64,000 nucleotides of DNA from Hankyongella ginsenosidimutans. Lineage in GTDB: Bacteria > Pseudomonadota > Alphaproteobacteria > Sphingomonadales > Sphingomonadaceae. Below the pieces are notes generated by a model, which made no database searches, had not been told where the DNA came from, and was given only the letters and a program-made list of their open reading frames with translations. Position 1 is the stretch's first letter. Every line of letters begins with the position of its first letter. A program made the position numbers and the translations under genes. Shown piece by piece: positions 1-15,000 of this stretch. The stretch covers positions 2,092,001-2,156,000 of the forward strand of contig NZ_CP039704.1 of assembly GCF_005144965.1 (NCBI RefSeq). The letters run 5' to 3'.

Positions 1-3000
1 GGCTCGATTGCCGGTAGTAAGGCGATTGGCGCTGTGGCGGGTGAGCTCTACGACAGCAGTCCGTTGTTCGAGGCGGGCGTGAATGCCTTTGCCGGGGCCG
101 TGCGCACTTTCGGTAATACGCTGGGCTCAGGCACCACACTCGCCGCGCAGCTGCCGCTCGCACTCGGCCATGTTTTCGCCGGCAGCGGGAGCTACACCTT
201 TACTGACTTGCAAGGGCAGCCGCTAGGCACTGTGAGCTATAATGCAAGCACCGGCATCCTTAGCATCACGCCAAACGGCCGGACGCCGGAAAACTTCCCC
301 TTCCCGCTCGGCACATTGTTCACGACGGCCTTCGAAGGGATCAAGGCCTTAGTTGATCTCGGCAAAAATGCGGTATTAAAGAGGGAGGATATCGTATATA
401 ATCCAAGGGATAAAGTAGTCAATATCATTCCTAATTTATATGGTGATAAGAAAATATTTTCGTATGTCAAAGTTAGTGCTGTCAACAATGGTAGTGCTGA
501 GATTGCACCACCCTCCAGTGATCAGTCTATTCCTCTCCTTGATACGATAACTGTAGTTGGCCGTCGTCAGAGTCGTTTTGGCATTCCGCTTTCTGAGAAC
601 AGTATTCTCTTGGATGACGGCGCAATTCTGACGCGATCGGAAGACGGGCGCTATGTTCGGCAGGACGACCCCACGGGCAGGACGTACGCGGTCACGGCCG
701 TGGTGGAATCGAAAGTCACGAACGGCGAGACGGAAACAGAAATCACGGCGCAGGTCGAAAGTTCGGATGGGGTGCGGCAATTTCCCTTCGCGCAGTTCGG
801 ATCACTGCTGGGCAGTACATTGTCGAAGCTTGTGGACACGAAGGATCCTGGGCGACACTCGGCCTGTCGACTACGCTTGGCACAATCGGGCTGAACATCG
901 GGCAGACGGTGGAGCTCAACGGCAAGGTCTCGCTCCGCACGGCTATCGACAAGGCGTTCGAGGACATCGGCATTGACCTTGCCACCGCTGGTATCGGCGC
1001 GGTCAGCTCCTATCTGCTGGGCGAACTGTTCACACTGGTCGATCTGCCGGGTGGGCTTGAAGGTGTGACGACCTCGGCTGCCGGGGCGGTGATCGGCCAG
1101 ATCGCCTTCAACCTGCTGAACTCGGGCGAGCCTATACGTAATGCCGCTGGCGAGATTTTAAAAGACGCGACCGGCAAAAATATCGCCAGAACTTGGTCAA
1201 CCGGGATCAACCTCAACCTGGTTGCCAACGCCGCTGGTTCGTTCCTTGGCTCGTTCCTGGCATCGAAGCTGGTCAAGTTCGATACCATCGGCGGCCAGAT
1301 CGGTGCCTCGTTCGGGTCTGCCGCGCTGGCGGCTGGGGCGGTGTGGCTCTTCAATCCCGGTACTTTGTTCCTGAACTTCGCCATTCCGTTTGCCGGTGCC
1401 TTCATCGGCTTCCTGCTTGGCGGCCTGATAGGCTCGCTGTTCGGCGGTACGCCCAGAGCGCGGGCCGATGTGGTGTGGGATGCAGCGGATGGGCAATTCG
1501 AAGTCGACAATGCCTATGCGCGTAAAGGCGGCTCGCGTAGTACAGCCCGCTCGCTCGCCGAGCAGGCGGCGGCGGTCTATAATAATGTGCTCGATAGTGT
1601 CGGCGGCAGGTTACTCGACGCGGGCGCCGTCAGCGCCGGCACCTATGGCCTGTACAAGAGCCGTTATAGCTATGGTCGGGACTATGGCGTGCGCTTCAAG
1701 ACCGCGGACGAACTCATCAACCACGGCACATTCATCGGCCTTAATGGCATCATCGACCGGCTGGCTGGCGGCGATGTCTACGCCAAGCGTGCAATCCTGG
1801 CGACACTACAGAACGCCGCCGCTTCCGCAGACAATCAATTCAGTGCCGAGACGCTGCTCGGCAGTATTGATACAGCAAAAGCTATGGCGAATATCTAAAC
1901 AACAAGGACATCATCGAAGGACTCATTGCATTTCAGCCCGACAGTGCTTTTTCAGCGGGTTGGATCACCGCCTTTGCTCGTGCCCTCGACCTTGGTATTC
2001 ACAAGCGCGCCTTCACGGATTGGATCGGGGCTGGGATGCATTTCTGGATGAAGCTGTAGATGGCGTCATCGATGGGCGCGCTTTCTCACCGACAAATATT
2101 CAGCTGGATATTGATTACGAGACCAGTGAGCGCCTGATCACGCTTTATGACGTTGACGGGGCATTTATTGCGTCGGTCGGCGACACCATCGAGGCGGCGG
2201 ACCAGACCTTCATCGACGGTACGGCAGGCGCAGACACCATCGATCTGCGCGGCGGGTCGGTCGATCTGGCGAACGGCCTGACATCGCGCGACCAGGATAC
2301 GGTCGCGATTGCCGGCGCAGACTTCACCGCCCTGAGCGACTTCGGGTCCAGTTTTGTATCGACCTCCCGCCGGGCGACGGTCTCGGTTTTGGTGGCGGCG
2401 GACGACGCGGCCGAGGGCAATGAGCGCTTCGCCCTCGATATCGCCACCGCTTCCGGCTACCAGATCATTGGCCCGCAGGACGGCGGCAGCGCCACTGTGA
2501 CCATCGTCGATGGTGCGAGCGCCCTGCCGACCCTGCTGGTCGGCCGCGCCTTCGTCGCGGAGTCGACGACAGTCGATAACACCGCGATCGTGCGCCTGAG
2601 CCTATCGAAGGCATCCAGCGAGGCCGTCACCGTGGCGCTGGCCTTGCAGAATGGGACCGCCCTTGGCGGCGGCGTCGATTACGGGGCAACGGGCCGGCAA
2701 TCTGCAGGTCAGCGTCAACGGCGTCTGGACCGACGCGACCAGCGCAACCTTCGCTGCCGGCCAGACCGAAATTCTGGTGCGCACGCCGATCAAGCGCGAT
2801 GCAGCGAATGTGGCGGAGGGCAAGGAGACCTTCTCGCTGGTCGCCACTCTTGACGCCGCGAACGGCGCCAAAGTGGCCAACGGCGCGACAAGCGTCAGCG
2901 GGCTGGTGACGATCATCGATGCCCGCGACGCCGGAACTAGGCCGTACATCTGGATCGACGATGCCGTGGTCGACGAGGCAAGCGGGACGGCCAACGTCAC

Positions 3001-6000
3001 GGTCTCGCGCTCCGGCACGGCAAATGTCGACACGGCCTTCATTGTCTCGACGCGCGCGCTCACCGAACGCACCACGATCGGCGTCGCGGCCGTGGTCGAT
3101 GCAGGCGACGGCGACGACACCGTCCATGCCTCCGACCTTGGCGACACGCTGCAGGGTGGGGCCGGCAACGACACGCTGTACGGCGGCCGGCTGGACGACT
3201 GGCTGCTCGGCGGCGACGGCAATGACACGCTCAATGCCGGCAGCGCCGCCGGCGACAGCCTGGGCGGCAACGGCAACTACCTGGACGGCGGAGCGGGCGA
3301 TGACTGGCTCATCGGCCGCGAGGGGTCGGACTGGCTTGCAGGCGGTGAGGGGAACGACACGCTCGATGGCGGCGACGGCGGCGATATTCTGGATGCGGGC
3401 GCCGGCCTTGACACATCCTACGGCGGCCTGGGGATGACCAGTATCTCTTCGCCCGTGGCGACGGGTCGACCAGGCGAGCGACGACAGCCAACTCAGCGTC
3501 ACAGAACTAGAAGACCGATATGGGGTGGCTGCCGGAACGCTGGCGAACGGCACCGCTTTCAACGGCACCGGCCTCGGCAACTGGCGCGGTGGTGGCGTCC
3601 AGATCCAGTCGGGACAGATTACCGGTGGCGAGGATGCGATCGTCTTCGGACCCGGCATCACGATCGAGGACATTTCTCTGCAGCGTTCGGGCGACGATCT
3701 GGTGATCACGCTCAGGCAGAACGGCGTTGCGACCTCGGATGTCCTGACGCTCAAGGACTGGACCAACCCCTTCAACCGGGTCGAAATCCTGCGCTTTGCC
3801 GACGGGAACGAATTGCGCATCGCCGATTTCGATACCTTCGTGCTCGGTACGGACGCCAACGAGGTGCTCATCGGTACCAACGGCAATGATTTCGTCTATG
3901 GCGGAGGCGGCAACGACCTCATCTACCTCCTGTCTGGCAACGATTTCGGCAATGGTGGCATCGGCAACGACGTCGTTTCCGGGGACGCCGGTTCGGATAT
4001 CGTCGTCGGCAGCGATGGCGACGACACTGTGCTGGGCGGCACCGGCAACGACACCGTCAGCGGTGGCCGCGGCGACGACGCGGTTCAAGGTCAATCGGGC
4101 AACGACATCGTCTCAGGCGGCCAGGGCCGCGACGAAGTGATCGGCGGCGCCGGCAACGACATCTTCAAGTTCCAGCGCGGCGATGGACAGGACACCTACA
4201 TCGATGCGCTGAGCGGGGAAGGCAATATTGCCGGATCATCCGAATGGACTCTGGCCTGGGTATCTGGTGACGGATTCAAGGATGGTTTTGATTGGTCTGG
4301 ACCTGATTCAAGAACAATCACGAACGGCACGACGACGATTTACGATGGATCGACGTGGCTGGTTCGAACCTACTACGATATCGAGCAGGGCAGACTTTAC
4401 GTTCATACGCCCGCAGATGCCGATACCTATTACGAAAACAACGGCACCGATACAGTAGAATTTGGTATCGGCATTGACATCAACGATGTGCGGATCGGCT
4501 CGGCCGATAGTGGCAAAGATATCGTCATTGGGATCGAAAATGCCGGCGGGTCCAGAGCTGCATTCCAGGACCTGGCGGACCGGGTGACCCTGGTCGGTGC
4601 CGGCGCACAAGAATTCGGCACTTTTGAGAAAATCAGCTTCTTCAATACCGGCACCATCGACCTTGGTGCTTTCAACCTGTCCGGCGGCACGGACGGCGAC
4701 GATACCGCAGCACAATTCACTGTCGATAACAGCAAACGCAATTGGCTGACCGGGGCATCGGCAACGACACGATTATCGGCGGTTCGAAAGACGACATTCT
4801 GAATGGTAATGCCGGGCAGGATCGCCTGGATGGGGCTGCGGGCGACGATGTGCTGCTCGGTGGCGCCGATGACGACACGCTGATTGGCGGTGCCGGCGCG
4901 GATACCCTCATCGGTGGTGAGGGCTACGATACAGCCAGCTATGCGACGTCAACGGCTGGCGTGTTCGCCACTCTCGGCTCTGATACTCAGGGAATGTCAC
5001 CGGTGATGCTTTCGGTGATGTCTATGACTCGATCGAGGCCCTGGAAGGATCATCTTATGCCGACCAACTCCGCGGCGACGAAAATGATAACGAGCTGACC
5101 GGCGGTAAAGACAATGACACCTTGTTCGGTCGGCAAGGTGACGACACTTATGTTTTTGGTCGTGGGGATGGTCAGGATATTATTAATGAAGAGTCTGTCA
5201 TAGAAGCGAACGTCGATGGCGGTTCCGATACGATTGTGTTTGCCGATTATACAGGAAATCCCGGCTATGGTGGCGAACAGGCGATCGGCCTTTCAAATCT
5301 GAATTTTGCTTTCGCTGGAAATGATCTGATCATAAGCCTCAAGGGGCCACGGATAAAATCACGATTATAGATTTCCGCAGTGGCGCACAGATCAATACAA
5401 ACAAGGCGATCGAATTCCTGCAATTCACTGGCGGCCTGAGCGTAGATCTTTCGCGGTTACGCTTTGACGACAGTGGGAATTTCCTCACCACTGCAACCGA
5501 ACTCGATGACGTGATCCTGGGCGCTGATGATGCCGCGAACACACTGAACGGGGGTGCGGGGAACGATACTCTAATTGGCGATGCATCGAACGATACGCTG
5601 GCTGGCGGTGCGGGCGACGATGTTCTGATCGGCGGTGACGGCGGCGATACGTTCATCGGTGACGAGGGCCAAGATCAGGTCGTCTACGATGGGTCTGGCG
5701 CTGGTGTCACCGTCAATCTTTCGACCCAGACCGCGTCGCAAACGCTGCAATTCGCATCAGGCGGTGAAGCCTCTGGTGACCGCTTTGACAGTATCGAGAG
5801 CGTCGTCGGCTCGAATTATGATGATGCCATCACTGGGACTGATGAAAACAATGTCCTGAAAGGCAACAGAGGGGCAGACACGCTGTCAGGTCTCGGGGTG
5901 ATGATGCGCTCGCTGGTGATGAAGGGAATGATATACTCCACGGGGGCGGTGGCGACGATGCACTGGATGGTGGCGATGGCGCAGACCAGCTCTTAGGCGA

Positions 6001-9000
6001 TGCCGGAGATGATAGTCTTACGGGCGGTACTGGCAATGACGACCTGCTCGGTGGTGAGGGTGAGGACAATCTACTTGGAGATGACGGTACCGATACACTG
6101 TCTGGTGACGCAGGGGACGACTTCCTGGCTGGCGGTAGAGGGACGATTTACTCAAAGGCGGTGCAGGCGCGGACGTCTATAGTCTTCGCGCCGGGGACGG
6201 CCATGACCGCATCGAGACGGGGACACGGTCGAAGGGGGATCGGGCATGATGAAATCCTGTTTGACGGCATTCCTTCAACGGCACTTCAGTTCACGCGTAC
6301 GGCCACGAACGATCTGCTCATTACGGCGGTAGGTTACGACGCTGCGGTTACGGTTACCGGCTGGTTCGCCGGTGTCGCAAATCAGGCGCGCCGCATCACT
6401 GCCAGCAATGCAGCACTCAGCCGTTTCGATATCAACGCTCTGTTGACTGCTGCAGGGGCGGACCTGACGGCACTGGCGGCCGCCTGGCAGGCGCTTGATG
6501 CCTACGAGGACCACGCCACCCTGGTTGGAACATCCGGCGCAGATACGCTCACTGTCGATCCGATCTGGGTTGGGGCACGCGGCTTGATGGGCTGAACGGG
6601 AATGATACCCTTACGGGTGGCGCGGCGGACGATACACTGATTGGCGGCGTTGGTGACGATCGCCTTAGCGGAGGGGCTGGCGACGACACTTTCGTGTACG
6701 CGAAAGACGCTGGTTTCGATACCGTCGATGGTGGTGACGGTGACGATACCCTACTAAGCACAACGGCAGACGGCGAGATCCGACTGCGCTCTCTCCAGAA
6801 TGTCGAGCGCATCGAAGCACGGGCGCCAACATCGGATCAAGCTATACCAAAAGTCAATGTCTACCTTGAGTCTGGTCAGAGTATTGATCTTACCAATGTT
6901 GAGTTGATCGATATTCATCAAATTCTCGGAGAATCTGGCGCGGAAATCATTGCCGGAAGTGCCGGAAATGATTACATTGTTGGCTTGTCTGGAAACGACA
7001 CGTTAAATGGTGGATCAGGGGACGATATTATCTCAGATGGTGCCGGCATCGACTTATCTGATGGTGGCGATGGCATCGACACTATAGATGTAAGTGAAAA
7101 CAATGTTGCCATTACAGTTGATCTGGAGGCACAAAGAATAAACTATGGGTCGAATACTGAAGTCATATTGAATTTTGAAAATGCTACGGGCACGTCTCTA
7201 GATGATACGTTGAGAGGTGACGTTGGCCAACACACTTTTGGGAGGCTCTGGTAATGACAGCCTGTTTGGCAGTGGTGGCGATGATGTTCTCATCGGTGAT
7301 ATAGGCAATGATAATCTAAATGGCGACGATGGCGATGATATTCTGATTGGCGGCGCAGGTGCCGATGCACTGAACGGCGGTAGTGGCGTCGATACGGTCA
7401 GCTATCAAAATGCCGCATCTGGCGTACGGGCAGACCTGACAAAACCGGGTAGCCTGGGTGATGCCAGTGGCGATACATATGTTGGTATCGAAAATATTTT
7501 CGGTTCAAATTTCGACGATACACTACAAGGTAATTCTAATACTAATGAACTGTTTGGCGGCGCAGGAATTGATATTTTGGTTGGCCGTGGAGGACAGGAC
7601 ACCTTAATAGGCGGGGCAGGGAATGATTTTATTTATGGAAATACCTCTAACGCTGACGATGATTCACAGGATACATTTCTATATTATGGGTCTCGCAGCG
7701 GCTATCAGATTGGTATCTATAACGAGAGCACAAAATCCGTTACCATAACAGACATCGATGCCTCGGATGGCGACGACGGTGTGGATACGCTCTACATTGG
7801 CTCAAATGACCGCATCGTCTTCTCAGATTTCGAATACAATGTCGGCGTAACGTCCAATGTGGCGCCGCAACTTGGACTTCCGGACCAAGCAATCAATCCA
7901 TTGACGACAATGTGGTAAAACATTCACTCTACCGGCAACCAGCTTTTTGATCAGGACTTCGAAGATAAACTGACGGTAACGGCGAAGCTGGCCGACGGTA
8001 ATGATCTGCCGAGCTGGCTGACTTTTGTTCCTGCCACCTGGACCTTTGAGGCCAGGCCTAGTGAAATTGAGGGATTTGACGTAAACGATCCGAAATTTGC
8101 CGGCCAGAACTGGGAAATTAAGGTCACCGCAACCGATCTCCAAGGGGCATCCGTTTCGACGACCTTTACCCTTACCCTGACCGAGGGCGAGCTTTACGTA
8201 CAGGGCACCGATACTGCTGATAGCTGGGTTGGCGTGCGGCGGCGGCAGCGTTTCGACGGGGAGGCCAGCCGATTGGTGCGTTTGATACCATCAGCTATGC
8301 CGCCTCTTCTGCTGCGGTCAACATCAATCTCCTCAGCACAATCAAAGTCGGCTCACTGGATTACGGCCAGGGCAGCGGCGGAGACGCGCAAGGTGACCTC
8401 TATAACTCGATCGAGAAGTTCATCGGCTCTGCTTTCAATGACACGCTGATCGGCGACACGTTGGTCAACGTGTTTGAAGGCGGCGATGGCGACGATACGC
8501 TTGAAGGCGATGCAGGCGGCGACAATCTGTACGGTGGCGCAGGCGTGGATATCCTGCGCGGCGGCGCTGGCGACGATGTGATCTTCGCAAGAGCCACTGC
8601 GGATTTTAATGAAGGATATGGCGACAATAGCGAAGATAGCATCGATGGCGGCGATGGTTTCGATACTCTCTATTTTAGCGAGAGTGCATTTTTGTCAGAA
8701 TAGACCTAAGCAAAAATTCTGTAAAAGCCTCAAGCATTGAAAACATTACTGGCTCAGATTATCACGATTATATTACTGGAAATAATTCTGCAAATCGCAT
8801 CTCTGGTGGGCTGGGAGACGACACTATTGGTGGGGGTGGTGGCAATGACTGGCTTGAAGGTGGTGCCGGCCATAATACTATAGAAGGCGGCGATGGGCAG
8901 GACCAGATTTTGGTGGAAATGATGGTAATGAACTATACGGCGGCACGGGTGATGATAGTATTTTTGGTGGGGACAATAATGATGTGCTTGATGGTGGCGC

Positions 9001-12000
9001 CGGGGCGGACAATCTCGATGGCCGCGGCGGATCCGACGAGGTCGATTACAGATCCTCGGATGCTGGCATAAGCTTTGACCTCGGTAAAATTACACTGGAA
9101 GCGGTGGCTTCGCCCAAGGCGACACACTGGCAAATTTCGAGATCGTCCAAGCGTCTAATTATGATGATAGCCTGACTGCCGATTTGATTGGGCGTACTTT
9201 CTACGGCAACGGCGGCAATGACACCCTGATTGGCGGGATCGGTGCGGATATTTTCTATGGTGGCGACGGCAATGACAATCTGAAGGGTGAAAACGGAGAC
9301 GACATCCTGTTCGGGGGCTGGCGACGACCAATTGGACGGCGGCAGTGGTGCCGATAGTATTCGGGGCGATGCCGGCGATGACACAGTCATCATAACGGAT
9401 TGGACGGAAGATACATTAGTTGACGGTGGTGACGACAGCGACACTTTGAACCTCACGGGCGTTGCAGGACTGGTCACGCTCGATCTAGGCAATGACAGCC
9501 GTTTCCTGAACTTCGAAAATGTGATGGCCGGAGACGGCGGCGCTGTGTTAACCGGCACGGCAGCTGCCAACCGCCTGGAAGGTGGCGCAGGCGATGACAC
9601 ACTGAGTGGCGGCGCTGGCAACGATAAATTGTTTGGCCGCGATGGCTATGACATTCTCAGCGGCGGGTCGGGCAATGACACCCTTGAAGGGGTGACGGCA
9701 ACGATATTCTGTATGGCGGCTCTGATGCTGATGTGCTGCGCGGCGGTGCAGGCGTCGACCGTGTCGATTTCAGCGGGTCGTCATCCGGAACTGGCTTTAG
9801 TCGCAACCAGATCGGCCGTGTCGATGTGGGCGGACAAACGGTCGCGGCTGCGGTTGACGTCAACTTGAGCGGGGTCAACGTCAGTCTGGAAACTGGCGTC
9901 GGGGCCAATGCCGACGCTGCCGGCGACAGCTATGCCGAAATCGAAGACATTACCGGCTCTTCCTATGGCGACCTGCTGGAGGGCGATAATGGCAACAACG
10001 TGATCCACGGCGGGGCCGGCGGCGACATCCTTTATGGTGGCGGCGGCACCGATACCCTCTTCGGCGATGCGGGCAACGATTTCCTGTTTGGCGGCGATGG
10101 CCAGGACAGCCTCTACGGTGACGATGGCGATGACCGGCTGTTCGGGGAGGGCGAAAGCGACACACTCTTTGGCGGTAACGGCAATGATGTTCTTGAGGCA
10201 GGCGACGCCGGCGATACGCTCGATGGTGGGACCGGCAATGACATCCTGATTGGCGGCCAGGGCGGCGATGGCTACATGATCTACCGCACGTCCGGTAATG
10301 ATACGATCTACAACTACGATACTGATAGCGGTCGCGACACGATAATATACGATAGCGCAACCATTAACTATCTTGATCTGTGGTTCGAGAAGGTCGGCAA
10401 GGATCTCGTGGTCTCCGTGCTTGATCGGAGCGCGAGTAGAACGGATGCCACGACGACCATTAAAGACTGGTTCACGACCACTACGCCCGGCGATTACGCT
10501 GCCGCCGATAATTTTATGTCGATGCACTGGTCGACGGGGGTCGTGTTGCCGAGCAACAGCTGAATATTCGCAAACTGCTGGAGGTCACTGGTGCCATCGG
10601 TAATCGATATTCGCTGACGCTGGAGCAGCAGGCGCAGATCGAAAACAGCTGGGGCTACAATGAGGAGCCGACGCTGACGCCCAGCGTCGCCAACGCCACG
10701 TCAATCACCGAAGACCAGGAGTTGAAGATCGTCTTCAGCGTCGATGATGTCGAGACCAGTGACGCGGTCATCACTCTCGATCTTGGAACTGGGTGGCGCG
10801 AAATTCCAGCCAGTCTCCGCCAGCGATATCGTCATCGGTTCGCCAACTGACCCTAGCAACGAAAAACTCCGCACTGTCACGCTCCGGACGCAGGCCGATG
10901 TTCGTGGCACGGCCACGCTGTCAGTCCGCAGCTATGATGGCGGTCTCTACCCGCGCCGCAAAACTTTACCTTTAATATTGTACCTGTTGCAAAAACCAAA
11001 CCTATCGACAAAATATGAGACCTATATAGCCTTCAGTAAAGGAAACAACGCAATAAATACGCCATTAAATGGTGCTGGTATTTATTCGGAAAATGGCACT
11101 GCTATTTCGTCATTTGATTGGCGTTCATATGTAGTAAGCCATTATTCTGGGGGTGTTTGGCATAGCAGAGGCTTTGATACTTATGGTAATGGCGAATTGA
11201 AGTGGCCGGGATATCCTTATGCCTCCCAGAACAATCCAGCAGCCCTTGCTCAATACCTCGACAGCTTTGCTCCAGGAACACCACTCGTCATCTCAAGCTA
11301 CGATGAACCCCAGATCGGTAGGCTCGATAGTTCGCTTTATAATGCTATGCTTAGGCATGGTGCCTCAGCAGCCATTTTGGGGCAGATAGTTTCAAATTCC
11401 GCAGCTCTTACATATTGATAACCGAGGCGCATAGCGGTCAAGGAAATGGTAACGAATATTACGCCGGTAAATCAGATTACGACCAAAATTCATGGGCTCG
11501 AGTTGCCTTCAATATATTTGATGGGCGACTGCAAGTGGCCGGGGTGCCTGTTGCCACTGTGGCTGACGTATTCATGAACAATGACCTACCGGTTGACAAT
11601 TTAAGCAGTATACGCTCGAACGCAATCGGCAATGTCAATTCTGCTATTGCCCTGCCGGCCATCACGGCATCCAAGGTCGATCAGGGCGAAACGCTGACGC
11701 TTTATCTCGAGGGCCTGCCAAGCGGTGCTACTGTGTCCGATGGGGTGCGCAGTGCTAGCGGTTCCTCGATTGACATTACCGGCTGGACCTGGAGCGCCCT
11801 GCGGGTGACGCCTGCAACCAATAATGCGGGGATTTCACATTGACGGTTCGCGCGCGCTCCAGTGAAACCGCCTCGATTTTCGCCGATGCGACGCAAGCTG
11901 TCTCGGTCACCGTAAATGGCGGGCCCACAGGGGTGAGCCTGACACCTACCGCAGCGCACCCCAATGAGGATACAGTCTATGGTAGTGATGTGGTGCTCGG

Positions 12001-15000
12001 CACCCTGGCTGCCGTTGGCGATCCGGATAGCGCGGGCACCGGAATTATAGCTTTAATATTCTCGGCGGCGATGATTACGCCAAGTTCGCTATCAATGGCG
12101 CTAGCCTGGTGCTGAAGGCCGGGCAGACGCTCGATTATGATCGGGCCAATGGCTATGCGCTGACCATTCAGGTCAATGATAATGGGCTGACTGCAAGCCA
12201 TGTCGTCACCGTTGATCGAGGGTTCCTCAACCCGGTCGACGAGGCCCAGCGCACCGTCCGATAGCAATGCGGCCGCCAACCAGATCGCGGAGAACGCCGC
12301 AGGACGCTCGGCCGTCTCCGGGCTGACCCTGAGCGCGGTTGATCCGGAGGGTGGCGCAGTCACCTACGAGATCGCAAATGCCAGCGTGACTGGCCTGTTC
12401 GAAATCAGCGGCAATCAGGTGGTGGTCAGATCGGGGCAACCCTCGATTATGAAACCATCCGTAGTGTCGACCTCGATATCCAAGCCAAGGACAGTGCAGG
12501 CCATACCAGTACGGCGACGCGCTTCACCATTAGCGTGAATAATGTCGACGATGCGCCGATCAACGTGACGAATACTGAGGGGCTGACGGTAGATGAGGCC
12601 GTCAGTGGCAGCTTCAGCAAGGCCCTCAGCGCGACCGACCCTGAAGGTCACACCATCACTTGGACGCTGGACAGCAACCCTGGCGGGATCTTCAAGATTG
12701 ACGGCAATAACCTGAAGCTGACTGGCGCGCTTGACTATGAAAACCTGCCAGCGGCGGCCTTCGGCGTCACGCGCGGCACGCGGGCAGTACGGTCAGCACG
12801 ACTGTGCAACTCCACGCGGTGGCGAACGGCCTGAGCTCTGCGGTCAGCACGTTAACGTTCACGCTGCAGGATACGGACGAGCGCCTGAATCCGGTAATCG
12901 CGTCGACGCCCGTGCCGGTTGCGGAAAACACCACCGGCACGACGATCGCAGCCCTGTCCGGTGGCAGCGACCCGGACGGTGACCCGCAGGAAATCGATTA
13001 TTTCTTCGTCACCGGTTACGACCCAGGTGGCCTTCTGCGCATCGACCAGACAGCGACCGGGGCCAACCTGGTGGTGGCGACAGCGTTCGATTATGAAAGC
13101 GCATCGCAACTTTATCCAGGTCAGTTCTATTATACAGACGCTGGCGGTCGTTATGTGGAAGCCAAAGTTCTGGCGGTTCAGGCGACCAATTCTAACGGTT
13201 TTGGTTCAGACGCTGATAACAGTACTGTCAACCGCTCGCCGGCCACGACCATCAAGGTCTATGTCACCAATGCTGACGATGCACCGGGCGCGCCGTCAGC
13301 ACAGAATATTAATGTTTCTGAGAATGTCACTGGTGTCATTGCAACATTAAGTGGCGGTATTGATCAAGATGGTGACGCAATAAGCTATGTATTTTCTAAT
13401 GGCTCTACGACGTACGGTGATTATACTATAAGTGAGGACTACAAACTTTCTATAACTCGCGCGTTCGATTATGAATCGCTTCCCGCAAATAATAAATCGA
13501 CATCTGTTGCGGTTTACTCAAAGGCAAATGGAAAAATAAGTGCAAATAGTGCAAATATAACATTAAATATTACAAATGCGAATGATGCACCTTACGTATA
13601 TATGGGCCCTTCGACAATAAGTATTAAAGAGAATATACCAATTAATACAGTAATTGCGGAGTTTACAATTAACGACCAGGATAATGATAATATTACGACA
13701 ACCCTGGGCACCAGTGTTCTTAATAACCTGCTAGGTTTGAAGCCAAAAGCGGCTATACGAATATTTATCAATTGTACATAAAAGATGGTATAAATTATGA
13801 ATATTTGCCCGGTGCTGGTCAGGGCGATGATGTTGATCAAACTTTATCATTTAACGTACCAATCAATATAAATGATGGAATCAATAATACTGTGTACAAT
13901 GTTAATGTCGATGTTGAAGATATCGTCAGGAAGGATGTTGCTTATAATTATAATGATGATGGCGCTATAACAGGAAGAGGGGCATATAGATTGCTGCAAA
14001 ATGGGTGGGTTTACACAGAGAATGTTAGTTATTTGATACAAAATAATGGTTATTTCCAGGCAAGCAACATTATATTTTCTGACTCCAATGGCAATAGGCG
14101 ATATGACTATGGGGAAACATGGATATTAACTGGTATTTATAATAAAGTTACGGGAGATACAAGTGTTACGGCCTCTGCAAAATCTAGATATGAAAGTGGA
14201 GATGGCATAAAATAGATTGGAATAGTGCTGTCAGTGGATATCAATGGACAGGCCTCGAGTGGCGTAGTGAGTTAAGCAAGATTCTCGGTCCTGTTGTGCT
14301 TGCTCTTGATGGCTCAAGTATTACTACATCGAACATAAGTACTAATTTCGACGTCGATGGCGATGGCGTGAAGGACCAGGTAGGCTGGATTTCCGGTGGT
14401 CAGGCGTTCCTGGCGCTGGACCGCAATGGTGACGGCGTCATCGACAAGGGTGCAGAGATTTCCTTCCTGCAGGATCTGCCGGGCGCGCGCACGGACCTGG
14501 AAGGCCTGCGCGCCTATGACGGCAATGGCGACGGCCTGTTCAATGACCGGGACGAACGCTTTGGCGAATTCCTGGTCTGGCAGGATGCGAACGAGGACGG
14601 CGTCTCGGATGCCGGCGAACTCAAGTCGCTGGCGGACGCCGGCATCGCCAGCATCGATTTCGGCAATGTCGAGGGCGTCGGCCCCGGCGAGGACGACGAC
14701 AAGCAGGTGATCTTCGGCATCACCCGCTTCACCCGCACGGATGGCACGACCGGGCAGGTCGGCGACGTGGCGCTGCGTTGGTCGCAGGTTCCAGCACCCG
14801 GCGATGCGGCGCAGGCGCTGGACCTTCCCGCAGCCACCGCAATTCCCGTGGCGCAGGCGGCTGTGCAGCCCGTGCCGCCGCTCGATCTGCCAGCGGGGTA
14901 TCACCTGGTGATCGACGCCAATGGCGATGGCGCCTACCGCGACGGCGAAGACCTGCGCACCCAGGCGGCGCTCTCAGCCTACGACAGTGACGGCGACGGC

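Noticed and set aside
2627..3886. Long open frame (419 codons) on the minus strand across the RTX region
   Set aside because: It mirrors the GGC/GAC repeat coding of the plus strand, has low-complexity composition and no ribosome site or motif; a shadow of the RTX gene.
3090..10300. Regular short repeats suggesting CRISPR or satellite DNA
   Set aside because: The period is 27 bases, the repeats are degenerate at third positions and encode GGxGxDxLx; there are no constant repeats with unique spacers.
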